Source of the DNA: Streptomyces tanashiensis
GTDB lineage: Bacteria > Actinomycetota > Actinomycetes > Streptomycetales > Streptomycetaceae
NCBI RefSeq assembly: GCF_014648895.1
Contig: NZ_BMRZ01000004.1
Location: 424,910-488,909, forward strand
Direction: 5' to 3'
Length of the DNA stretch: 64,000 nt
Both the position numbers and the translations under genes were made by a program. This document shows positions 40,501 to 48,654 of the stretch, one piece after another; the stretch's first letter is position 1, and the number at the start of each line of letters is the position of its first letter. The notes below the pieces were generated by a model. The model did no database searches, had not been told where the DNA came from, and saw nothing but the letters and a program-made list of their open reading frames with translations.

Positions 40501-43500
40501 CGTTCTTCGTCCTCGGCGGCGACTCCATGCACGCCATCCGGGTCCGGGCGGAGGTCGAGCGCAGCGGCCTCACCTTCGAGGTCTCCGACCTGTTCGAGGG
40601 CCCGTCGATCCGCGAACTCGCCCGCGTCGCACGACCGTCGGAACAGCGGGAGGACTCCGCCGAGCGCGCGCCCTTCGGGCTGCTGTCCGCCGAGGACCGC
40701 CTGCTGCTGCCGGAGGGACTCGACGACGCCTACCCGCTCAGCGCCATGCAGGCCGGCATGCTCTACCACGCGGCCTACGCCGAGGACTCCTCGGTCTACC
40801 GCGTGGTGACCAGCGCACGCGTGGCGGCCCGCCTCGACCACGACGCCCTGCGGGCCGCGATCGACGACACCGCCGCCCGGCACCCCTCCCTGCGCTGCTC
40901 CTTCGAGCTGGCCCGCTTCTCCGAGCCCCTGCAGCTCGTGCACCGCCACGTCGAGATCCCCCTGGAGACCGGCCGGGACCTGAGCGGCCTGGACGAGCAG
41001 GCCCGCCTGCGGGAGGTGACCGACTGGGTGGAAGAGGCGAAGTTCACCCGCTTCGACCCGGAAGTCGCACCCCTGCTGAAGTTCGTGGCGCACCCCTGCG
41101 GCCCCGACGCCTTCGAACTGTCGGTGATCGAGCACCACGTCGTCCTCGACGGGTGGAGCGACATGCGCATGCTCGAAGAGGTGGCCGACCACTACCGGGC
41201 GCGCCTCGCCGGCGAGGCACTGGACCTCCCGCCGGTCCGCTCGGCCTACCGGGACTACGTGGCCGCGGAGCGCCGCGCCCTGGCCGACGAGCGGTCGCGC
41301 GACCACTGGACCGGACTGCTGCGCGGTGCCGAGCCCACCCGTCTCGTGCCCCGAGGAGCCACCGGACAGGAACGGCCCGACGGTGCACGGCCGGCCGCGA
41401 ACCACCGGTACGACGTGCCGGTGGACGGCGAGGTGGCCGCCGCGCTGCGCGCCCTCGCCGGACGCGAGGGGCTGCCGCTCAAGTCGCTCCTCGCCACCGC
41501 GCACCTGGCCGTGCTGCGCCTGGTCGGCGGCGACGACGAGGTGCTCACCGGCGTCGTGGCCAACGCCCGGCTGGAGGAGGAGGGCGGCGACGAGACGATC
41601 GGCGTCTTCCTGAACACCCTCCCGCTGCGCCTCGACGTGTCCTCCGCGACCCTCCTCGACACCGCACGACGGGTCTTCGACCACGAGCGCCGGTCCGCGG
41701 CCCACCGCCGCTACCCCTTCGCGCAGATGCAGCACGACGTCGGCGAGGGCCTCCAGCTCGACAGCTACGTCAACTTCATGGACTTCCACCGCGACCGCCA
41801 CCGGTCGGCGGACGGCCTCATGACCGTCACGGTGGGCGTCGCCGAGACCAACTACCCGCTGGCCGTGAACTTCCTGATCGACCCCGAGCTGGGCCGGCTG
41901 CAGCTCTGGCTCGACTGCGACCTGGCCGTCCTGCCCGAGGAGTTCTGCGCACGCCTCGCCGGCTACTACGAGCGTGCCCTGGCGGCCGTCGCCCGGACGC
42001 CGGAGGAGCGGCTCACCTCCGTCGACCTCATGGCTCCGGCCGAGCACGCCCAGCTGCTCGCGTGGAACGACACGGCCGTCCCGTACGACCCCACGGACAC
42101 CGTGCACGGACAGGTCGAGCGCAGGGCGCTGACCCACCCGGACGCGATCGCCGTCGCCCACCGCTTCGACGAGGTGAGCTACGCGGAGCTGGACTCCCGG
42201 GCGAACCGCCTCGCCCACCACCTGCGGGGCCAGGGCGTCGGACGCGGAGACCTGGTCGGCGTGAGCCTGCGCCGGGGCGTCGACCTCGTCGTCGCCCTCC
42301 TCGCGGTGCTCAAGAGCGGCGCCGCGTACGTGCCGATGGACCCGTCGTTCCCCGGCGGACGGTTGGCGGACATCGCCGCGGACTCCGGCATCAGCTGCCT
42401 CGTCAGGGGACCCGGCACACCCGACGGCATCACCGCGCCCCGCGTGGTCGACGTCACCGCCGACGCCAGGACCATCGAGCGGTCCCCCGCGACACGGCCC
42501 GACGCCGGGGTCTCCGGCGACGACACCGCGTACGTGATCTACACCTCCGGCTCGACCGGAAAGCCCAAGGGCACCGCCCTCCGGCACCGCAACGCCGTCA
42601 ACTTCTTCGCCGGCATGGACGACCGCGTCGGCTGCGACGCCGAGGACGTCGTGCTCGCCGTGACCAGCGTCTCCTTCGACATCTCGGTCCTCGAACTGCT
42701 GTGGCCGCTCACCCACGGCGCCAAGGTGGTCGTCGCGGGAGAACGCGTCATCACCAACCTGGTACCGCAGTCGGAGACGCGGGAGCGACCCCTCGGATTC
42801 AGCCTCTTCTTCTTCGCCGCGTCCGCGGGAGCGTCCCACCGCGAGGGCTACCAGCTGGTCCTCGACGCGGCCCGGTACGCCGACACCCACGGCTTCGAGG
42901 CCGTGTGGACGCCCGAGCGGCACTTCCACGAGTTCGGCGGTCTCTACCCCAACCCCTCGGTGATGTCGGCCGCGCTGGCCACCGTCACCGAGCGGATCGC
43001 TCTGCGCTGCGGCAGCGTCGTCTCCCCGCTGCACGACGCGGTGCGCATCGCCGAGGAGTGGTCGCTCGTCGACAACCTCTCGAACGGCCGCGTCGGCCTG
43101 GCGTTCGCCGCCGGCTGGAACTCCAACGACTTCGTGCTGCGCCCGGAGAACTTCCCGGGCCGCAAGGAGCTGATGTCCGAGCAGCTGGCGGAGTTCCGCA
43201 AGCTGTGGCGCGGCGAGCCGGTGCAGCGCGTCGGCGGCAGCGGCGAACTCGTCGACGTACGGATCTTCCCCGCGCCCGTCCAGGAGGAGCCCCCGGTCTG
43301 GCTCACCTCCGTCGGCACCGTGCAGACCTTCGAGAAGGCCGGCGCCTCCGGCGCGAACCTGCTCACCCATCTGTTCGGCCAGAGCCCCGACGACCTGGCG
43401 GAGAAGATCAAGGCGTACCGGCAGGCACGGGAAGCCGCCGGGCACACCGGCCCCGGACAGGTCACCGTGATGGTGCACACCTTCATGTCGGACGACACCG

Positions 43501-45695
43501 AGCGGGCCAGGGAGCAGGCGCGGGAACCCTTCCGCGACTATCTGCGCAGCTCCACCGAGCTGTGGCGCACCCTCTTCGCCTCCACCGGCAAGGACCTCCC
43601 GGAGATGGGCGCCGAGGAGCAGATCGACGCGGTCATCGACATGGCGATCAACCGGTACTTCGAGACCTCCGGCCTCTTCGGCTCCCCGGACACCTGCGCC
43701 GAACTCGTCCGCGCGCTGGCCGCCGCCGGTGTCGACGAGATCGCCTGTCTGGTCGACTTCGGCGTCGAGGCGCAGGCCGTCCTCGAGAGCCTCACCTGGG
43801 TCGACCGGCTCCGCGACGCCCATGACACCGAGGTCGCCGAGGGCGCCCACTCCTTCGCCGAGCTGTGCGAGCGGCACCGGGTCACCCTCGTCCAGGGCAC
43901 CCCCTCGCTCCTCACCGCGGTGGCCGCCGAACCCGCCGCCCTGGAGTCGCTGCGGGGCCTGCGCGCCCTGCTGATCGGCGGCGAGGCCTTCCCCTCGGGC
44001 CTCGCGCGGCGGCTGCTCGAAGCCCTCCCCGAGGTGCGGATCCACAACATGTACGGCCCCACCGAGACCACCATCTGGTCGACGGTGCACGAGCTGGACG
44101 CACGCCGGGACGCGACGGCCGACACCATCTCCATCGGCCGGCCGATCGCCAACACCGAGGTGCGGGTCGTCGACGAGCGCGGCCGGCCGCTCCCCGTGGG
44201 CGTCTCCGGCGAGCTGTGGATCGGCGGCGACGGCGTCGCCGCCGGGTACATCGGCCGGCCCGATCTGACCGCCGAGCGCTTCGTCACCGGCGTGGAGGGC
44301 ACCGGCCTGTTCTACCGGACCGGCGACCGGGTGCGCCGGCGCCCCGACGGCAGCCTGGAGTTCCTCGGCCGGGTCGACCGGCAGGTGAAGATCCTCGGTC
44401 ACCGTGTCGAGCCCGACGAGGTGGAGAGCGTCCTCTCGCGCCATCCGCGGCTCGACGCGGTCGCCGTCACCGCGATCGACGGAGCCAACGGCACCGAGCT
44501 CGTGGCCTACGTGTCTCCCGCGGACTCCCTGTCCGACGCCTCGGTGCAGGACGCGCACGTCCGCAACTGGGGCGAGGTCTGGGAGAGCGCGTACACGGCG
44601 TCCGAAGCCGCCGCGGAGGACGGGAGCGAGTTCGCCGGCTGGCTGAGCAGCTACACCGGCGAGCCCATCCCCGTCCCCGAGATGAGGGAGTGGCTGGGGC
44701 ACACGGTCGACCGGATCCGGGGGCTGCGCCCCACCGCGGTCGCCGACATCGGCGTCGGCGTCGGACTCGTCCTCCGGAACCTGGCCGACGAGGTCGCGGA
44801 GTACCACGGCGTGGACGTCTCGCCGGCCGCGCTCACGGCCGCGGCCGCCTCCCTCGGACGACCGCTCCCCGCACACGTACACCTGGAGCAGTCCGGTCCC
44901 GAGTACCTGGCGCGGCTCGCACCGGGAAGCCTGGACACCGTGGTGATCAACTCGGTGGCGCAGTACTTCCCCGGGACCGACTACCTGCGCACGGTGCTCA
45001 CCGACGCGGTGCGCGCCGTACGGCCGGGAGGCGCGGTCTTCGTCGGAGACGTCCGCTCCGTCGAGATGCTGCCCGAGTTCCACACCGCCGTCTCGCTGCA
45101 CCGGGCCGGGCCGCTCCAGACGGTCGAGGAGATCCGCTCCGCGATCGGCCGCCGGCGCCAGGAGGAACGGGAACTGTGTCTGTCCCCGGCCTTCTTCCAC
45201 CAGCTGGCGGCCGAACTCGACGGCATCGGTGAGGTCCGCGTCGAGCTGAAGCGGGGCACGGCGGACAACGAGCTCTCCCTCTTCCGCTACGACGTGACCC
45301 TGCTGATCGGCGACCCGGCGACGCCCGCCACGCCCGAGCGCCGCCTCTCCTGGGACACGCTCGGCGACGGCCTCGACGGCCTACGCCGACGACTGGCCGA
45401 CGACACCGAGGACCTCGTGGTCACCGGCATCCCCAACCGGAGGCTGCTGAGGACCGCGGCCGCGGTGCGCGCCCTGGAGGAGACGGACGGCGCGGCCACC
45501 GGCTGGGACCTGGAACGGCTCCTCTGGGAGCTCGACGAGGAAGCCGGGGCCCGTCCCGAGGAGCTGTTCGACCTGGCCGCCGAGCACGGACGACAGCTCA
45601 GGGCCCTGGTGCCGCAGGACGGCAGGCTCGACACGTTCGACGCGGTGTTCTCCACGCCGGTCCCCGCCCACGACGACGCTGAGGACGAGGCATGA
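37542..45695 (+). CDS. Dimodular NRPS: C-A(Ser)-T-C-A(Gly; interrupted by luciferase-like monooxygenase and methyltransferase)
   Basis: A 2717-residue synthetase. C1 (about 1-440) has HHxxxDG at 139-145 and looks like a chain-initiating domain. A1 (465-945) carries the pocket residues D-V-W-H-V-S-L-I-D by my alignment to GrsA, the serine code. T1 has S995 in GGDSMHAI. C2 has HH at 1198. A2 starts near 1520 and is broken after VVVAGERV by a luciferase-like monooxygenase (about 1750-2090). Its pocket D-I-L-Q-L-G-M-I-W is the glycine code. After A8 (near 2276) a SAM methyltransferase follows (about 2330-2590; VADIGVGVGLVL). The protein ends without A10; the missing piece is on the next ORF. GTG start with GGAG. 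Four TTA codons lie in the first 100 codons. Confidence 0.9.
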   Translation: MKSSAGRLPVSTAQHEVWIAHQMDAGGALHNCGGYVEIRGPLDEGHLAESVRRAVAETEALRVRFVADEKGNPWQLPTDDIEAPLHVRDFGGQSDPLGAAEEWVRADLATPVDLAKDTLFTHTLLRLAPDHFLFHLRYHHIVLDGYGQVLYWRRLAQIYTALARGTAVRDRNAGTLRALLDEEAEYQSSPAHESDRSYWLGGVADWPERISLSDRGPGTSRPAERFQPPVRVGRIDELAARYGTPWAVVALAATTAYLHRITQQDEIVIGLPVRARTTRTALTTPGMLANVLPLRLTVRPGLPFRDLVQHVSERASEALAHQRFRGEALQRELRRTGAAEEASGVVVNVVSFDGQLRFAELTGTVRQLSSGPVRDLSIEFFGGADGADLLLSFDPNPELHDAATVSAHRDRFAAFLGALVDADEQRSVGGIEVLTASERSRVDAEAHAHARDFDLTRPLHELIEEQAARTPDAVAAETEDGSLTYRELVGRARALAARLRADGVAAGQVVGVYDERSLHLVVELLAVMTAGAAYLPLDPELPAARLAFQIEDSGARTVLTRSDLAGKLAGTGARTIAVDTLLPTLPESGPLRGTATPDDTAYVIYTSGSTGRPKGVAVPHRGVVNRLLWMQEEYGLGADDRVLQKTPFTFDVSVWEFFWPLLTGAVLHLAAPGAQRDPRALADVIRRHRVTTAHFVPSMLDLFLAEPASRDLPSLRRVVCSGEALRPETVGRFFEDHGTGPELHNLYGPTEASIDVTHWRCTPADAQGPVPIGRAVANTSLYVLDKEGRPLPPGIAGELHIGGVQVAAGYLNRPELTAASFVDNPFGPGRLYRTGDLAVLREDGVVLYRGRLDHQVKVHGFRIEPGEIESVLLGHPAVEQAVVTAPLGGDGQRRLIAHIVPDGEAPEPGELLDWLRERLPAYMAPAHFVTLDALPLLSNGKLDRKALPVPETRQEQTLTPPETDEERLLHRAWRTVLDTDEIGVDDSFFVLGGDSMHAIRVRAEVERSGLTFEVSDLFEGPSIRELARVARPSEQREDSAERAPFGLLSAEDRLLLPEGLDDAYPLSAMQAGMLYHAAYAEDSSVYRVVTSARVAARLDHDALRAAIDDTAARHPSLRCSFELARFSEPLQLVHRHVEIPLETGRDLSGLDEQARLREVTDWVEEAKFTRFDPEVAPLLKFVAHPCGPDAFELSVIEHHVVLDGWSDMRMLEEVADHYRARLAGEALDLPPVRSAYRDYVAAERRALADERSRDHWTGLLRGAEPTRLVPRGATGQERPDGARPAANHRYDVPVDGEVAAALRALAGREGLPLKSLLATAHLAVLRLVGGDDEVLTGVVANARLEEEGGDETIGVFLNTLPLRLDVSSATLLDTARRVFDHERRSAAHRRYPFAQMQHDVGEGLQLDSYVNFMDFHRDRHRSADGLMTVTVGVAETNYPLAVNFLIDPELGRLQLWLDCDLAVLPEEFCARLAGYYERALAAVARTPEERLTSVDLMAPAEHAQLLAWNDTAVPYDPTDTVHGQVERRALTHPDAIAVAHRFDEVSYAELDSRANRLAHHLRGQGVGRGDLVGVSLRRGVDLVVALLAVLKSGAAYVPMDPSFPGGRLADIAADSGISCLVRGPGTPDGITAPRVVDVTADARTIERSPATRPDAGVSGDDTAYVIYTSGSTGKPKGTALRHRNAVNFFAGMDDRVGCDAEDVVLAVTSVSFDISVLELLWPLTHGAKVVVAGERVITNLVPQSETRERPLGFSLFFFAASAGASHREGYQLVLDAARYADTHGFEAVWTPERHFHEFGGLYPNPSVMSAALATVTERIALRCGSVVSPLHDAVRIAEEWSLVDNLSNGRVGLAFAAGWNSNDFVLRPENFPGRKELMSEQLAEFRKLWRGEPVQRVGGSGELVDVRIFPAPVQEEPPVWLTSVGTVQTFEKAGASGANLLTHLFGQSPDDLAEKIKAYRQAREAAGHTGPGQVTVMVHTFMSDDTERAREQAREPFRDYLRSSTELWRTLFASTGKDLPEMGAEEQIDAVIDMAINRYFETSGLFGSPDTCAELVRALAAAGVDEIACLVDFGVEAQAVLESLTWVDRLRDAHDTEVAEGAHSFAELCERHRVTLVQGTPSLLTAVAAEPAALESLRGLRALLIGGEAFPSGLARRLLEALPEVRIHNMYGPTETTIWSTVHELDARRDATADTISIGRPIANTEVRVVDERGRPLPVGVSGELWIGGDGVAAGYIGRPDLTAERFVTGVEGTGLFYRTGDRVRRRPDGSLEFLGRVDRQVKILGHRVEPDEVESVLSRHPRLDAVAVTAIDGANGTELVAYVSPADSLSDASVQDAHVRNWGEVWESAYTASEAAAEDGSEFAGWLSSYTGEPIPVPEMREWLGHTVDRIRGLRPTAVADIGVGVGLVLRNLADEVAEYHGVDVSPAALTAAAASLGRPLPAHVHLEQSGPEYLARLAPGSLDTVVINSVAQYFPGTDYLRTVLTDAVRAVRPGGAVFVGDVRSVEMLPEFHTAVSLHRAGPLQTVEEIRSAIGRRRQEERELCLSPAFFHQLAAELDGIGEVRVELKRGTADNELSLFRYDVTLLIGDPATPATPERRLSWDTLGDGLDGLRRRLADDTEDLVVTGIPNRRLLRTAAAVRALEETDGAATGWDLERLLWELDEEAGARPEELFDLAAEHGRQLRALVPQDGRLDTFDAVFSTPVPAHDDAEDEA

Positions 45696-47410
45696 GCACG
45701 ACCCGACCACTCGCCAACGACCCGCTCACCTCGGCCTGGGCGGCAGGACTGCGCTCCTCCCTGCGCGCCTACGCCAGGACGCATCTCCCGGACGCCATGG
45801 TCCCGGCGCACTTCGTGGTGCTGCCGGAGCTGCCGAAGCTGCCCAACGGCAAGGTGGACCGGGGCAGCCTGCCTCCCCTCACGGCCGAGGAGACGCCCGA
45901 GACCGCCTTCGTCGCGCCCCGCACACCGGTGGAGACGCAGCTCGCCCGGATCTGGCAGGACCTGCTCGGTCTGCCGAAGGTCGGGGTGGAGACCAGCTTC
46001 TTCGACCTGGGCGGCGACTCCCTGACGGTCCTGCAGATGACCGCGCAGGTGCGGGAGATCTACGACGTCCGGCTCGACCTCCGCAGGATGTTCGAGGACC
46101 CCACCGTCGCCCAGCTGGCCCGCATGGTCAGCTCCCAGGCGGACCCCACGGTCACCGGCGCCGGCAACCCCCGCGGCGTCACGAGCGAGGCGATGACGGC
46201 CGACGCCGTGCTGCCGGCCGACATCGTGCCCGAGGACGGGGCCGTGCCCGCCTCGGCCGGCCCGTACCGCACGGTCCTGCTCACCGGCGGCACGGGATAC
46301 ACCGGGGCCTTCCTGCTCCGCGAACTCCTCGACCGCTCGACCGCGACCGTGCACGTCCTCGTGCGCGCCGACGGGCCCGAGCAGGCCGGCGAGCGGGTGC
46401 TCGGGAACCTGGCCGAGTACGGACTGCTGCGCGACGGGGACCAGGAGCGCATCGCCGGTGTCCCGGGTGACACCGGACGCCCCTACCTCGGGCTGACGAA
46501 GGCGGCCTACCACGAGCTGGCCGCCGAGGTGGAACTGATCATCCACAACGCTGCGATCTCCAGCTGGATCGTCCCCTACGCCAAGATCAAGCCGGTCAAC
46601 GTCTTCGGCGCCCTGGAAGTGCTGCGACTCGCCTGCCGCAAGCGGGTCAAGGCCGTGCACTTCGTCTCCACCATCGGCGTGTACCCGGGACACGAAGGGG
46701 AGCGCAGCTGGGCGGAGACCCGGCTCACCGAGGCCGACCACGTCGTCGGCGGCTACCGCCAGTCGAAGTGGGTCGCCGACAGCCTGATGCTCCAGGCCCG
46801 GGACCGCGGCGTGCCCGCCCACGTGTACCGCCTCGGCGCCATCACGGGCTCGCAGACCACCGGGGCCTGCTCGCCCGACACCTTCATCAACCACCTGATC
46901 AAGGGCTGCGTCCAGCTCGGCGCCTACCTGGACCACGACCTGCTGCTCGACCTCGTGCCGGTGGACTTCTGCGCGGCCACGGTGGTGCACACCGCGCTCT
47001 CCGGCGGCCGGGCCGAAGCCGTCTTCAACGTCCCCAGCGCCGGGTCCGTCGGCATGAACGCCATCTTCGAGCTGATCGTGGCGTACGGCTATCCGCTGCG
47101 CCGCCTGGACTACCGGTCCTGGTACCGCGAGCTCGCCGCCGCCGTGGAACGCGGCGAGGAGAACGAACTCGCCGTGTACCTGCCGCTGTTCGGCGCCGAC
47201 CAGCCGGCCGAGGAGGTCGGCTACCTGGGCAGCCGGCCGGACTTCCGCACCGACAACCTGCGCGCCGCGCTCGCGGGCTCGGACATCACGTGCAAACCGG
47301 TCGACCGCGAACTGTTCGACCTCTACCTCGACTACTTCGTCTCGTCGGGCTTCCTGCCCGCCCCTCCCGGTGGCACCGCCCGCCCCCAGACCCAGTGGAG
47401 TTCGATATGA
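45692..47410 (+). CDS. NRPS C-terminal protein: A-domain tail (A10)-T-thioester reductase
   Basis: A 572-residue protein. Residues 1-60 read ANDPLTSAWAAGLRSSLRAY then HLPDAMVPAHFV and LPNGKVDRG, which is the end of an adenylation domain including the catalytic A10 lysine (K54). It completes the A2 domain of the preceding protein. A thiolation domain follows (S110 in GGDSL), then a reductase domain (about 195-560) with GGTGYTGAFLL, YRQSK (Y355, K359) and RLGAITG. Such domains release the thioester as an aldehyde or alcohol with NADPH. ATGA overlap with the NRPS stop and a different reading frame show a true gene split with coupling. Confidence 0.9.
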   Translation: MSTTRPLANDPLTSAWAAGLRSSLRAYARTHLPDAMVPAHFVVLPELPKLPNGKVDRGSLPPLTAEETPETAFVAPRTPVETQLARIWQDLLGLPKVGVETSFFDLGGDSLTVLQMTAQVREIYDVRLDLRRMFEDPTVAQLARMVSSQADPTVTGAGNPRGVTSEAMTADAVLPADIVPEDGAVPASAGPYRTVLLTGGTGYTGAFLLRELLDRSTATVHVLVRADGPEQAGERVLGNLAEYGLLRDGDQERIAGVPGDTGRPYLGLTKAAYHELAAEVELIIHNAAISSWIVPYAKIKPVNVFGALEVLRLACRKRVKAVHFVSTIGVYPGHEGERSWAETRLTEADHVVGGYRQSKWVADSLMLQARDRGVPAHVYRLGAITGSQTTGACSPDTFINHLIKGCVQLGAYLDHDLLLDLVPVDFCAATVVHTALSGGRAEAVFNVPSAGSVGMNAIFELIVAYGYPLRRLDYRSWYRELAAAVERGEENELAVYLPLFGADQPAEEVGYLGSRPDFRTDNLRAALAGSDITCKPVDRELFDLYLDYFVSSGFLPAPPGGTARPQTQWSSI

Positions 47411-48600
47411 CCGCTCCTGCCGTACCCGCCTTCCCGATGCCGCGCCGCCACCCGCTGGACCCGCCGCCCCAGTACCGCGAACTCAGCGCCGAGCAGCCCG
47501 TCTTCCAGGTGCAGACCCCGCGCGGTGAGGCCGTCTGGGTGGTGACCCGCCACGCGGACGTACGGGCCGTGCTCACCGACACCCGGTTCAGCTCGGACCC
47601 GAAGACACCCGGCTACCCCTCCTACATCTCCGGCGACACCCCGCTCCCGCCGGGCTTCTTCCTCAACCAGGACGCACCCGACCACACGCGGCTGCGGCGC
47701 CTGGTGACCCGCGAGTTCCTGATCAGCCAGATGGAGGCCAAGCGGCCGAGGATGAAGGCCATCCTCGACACGCTGCTCGACGACCTCGTGCGCCGGGGGA
47801 ACTCCGCCGACCTCGTGACGCAGCTGGCCCTCCCGATGGCCGCCACCGTGATGTGCGAGCTGCTCGACGTCCCGTACGAGGACCACAGGATCTTCGTGAC
47901 CCTCACGGACACCATCCTCGACCGCAGCAGCACGCCCGAGCAGGCCGAGGGCGCCGCCCGCGAGCTCATGGCGTACTTCGACGGCGTGGTCAGGGCCCGC
48001 AAGGAGCGGCCGACCGACGACATGCTCGGCCGCCTGGTGGGACAGGAGGAGGCGGGCAAGCTCAGCCACGACGAGTTCGTCGGCCTGGCCGCGCTGCTGA
48101 TGCTCTCCGGCTACGACACCATGGCCCAGATGATCGGCCTGGGCACGGCCACCCTGCTGGAGCACCCCGAGCAGCTGGACGACCTCAAGGCGGATCCGTC
48201 GCTGTACCCGCAGGCCATCGAGGAACTGCTCCGGTACCTCTCCATCAATCACGCCGGACTGCCCCGCGCCGCCACGGAGGACCTCACCGTCGGAGGCCAG
48301 GAGATCCGGGCGGGCGACGGCCTCCTGGTGATGATCAACGCGGCGAACCGTGACGCGGCGGTCTTCGAGGAGCCCGACAGCTTCGACATCCACCGCAAGG
48401 ACCCGCAGGCGCACGTCGCGTTCGGCCACGGCTTCCACAAGTGCATCGGACTGACGCTGGCCCGCGTCGAGCTGAGCACCGTGTTCGCCGGACTCTTCGA
48501 CCGCCTGCCCACGCTGAAGCTCGGCCGGCCGCTGGAGGACCTGCCGTTCCGCCACGACATGGTGCTGTACGGAGTCCGCGGACTGCCCGTCACCTGGTGA
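47407..48600 (+). CDS. Cytochrome P450
   Basis: A 397-residue bacterial class I P450 with no membrane anchor. The I-helix oxygen-activation motif is SGYDTMAQ (acid-alcohol Asp-Thr kept), EELLRYLS holds the ExxR, and the haem loop FGHGFHKCIG supplies ligand C346. The ATG overlaps the reductase stop (ATGA). It is probably a tailoring oxygenase acting on the acyl-peptide, on a carrier-bound residue or on the released product. No ferredoxin gene is nearby, so it would borrow electron partners. The substrate is unknown. Confidence 0.92.
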   Translation: MTAPAVPAFPMPRRHPLDPPPQYRELSAEQPVFQVQTPRGEAVWVVTRHADVRAVLTDTRFSSDPKTPGYPSYISGDTPLPPGFFLNQDAPDHTRLRRLVTREFLISQMEAKRPRMKAILDTLLDDLVRRGNSADLVTQLALPMAATVMCELLDVPYEDHRIFVTLTDTILDRSSTPEQAEGAARELMAYFDGVVRARKERPTDDMLGRLVGQEEAGKLSHDEFVGLAALLMLSGYDTMAQMIGLGTATLLEHPEQLDDLKADPSLYPQAIEELLRYLSINHAGLPRAATEDLTVGGQEIRAGDGLLVMINAANRDAAVFEEPDSFDIHRKDPQAHVAFGHGFHKCIGLTLARVELSTVFAGLFDRLPTLKLGRPLEDLPFRHDMVLYGVRGLPVTW

Positions 48601-48654
48601 CCTCCCGGTGTCTCCCGGCCATGCCACTCACCTCACGAAGGACGCAAAGGACGC

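Noticed and set aside
38646..45200. Very long open frame on the minus strand opposite the NRPS (2184 codons)
   Set aside because: It is the antisense shadow of a high-GC coding strand; its translation is Gly/Ala/Val/Arg-rich with no family motif, while the plus strand shows all NRPS motifs in order.
45692..45695. NRPS split considered as a sequencing frameshift or pseudogene
   Set aside because: The second ORF has its own ATG in an ATGA overlap with GAGG upstream, the cut falls in a linker, and both halves are otherwise intact. Resequencing is still listed as a check.
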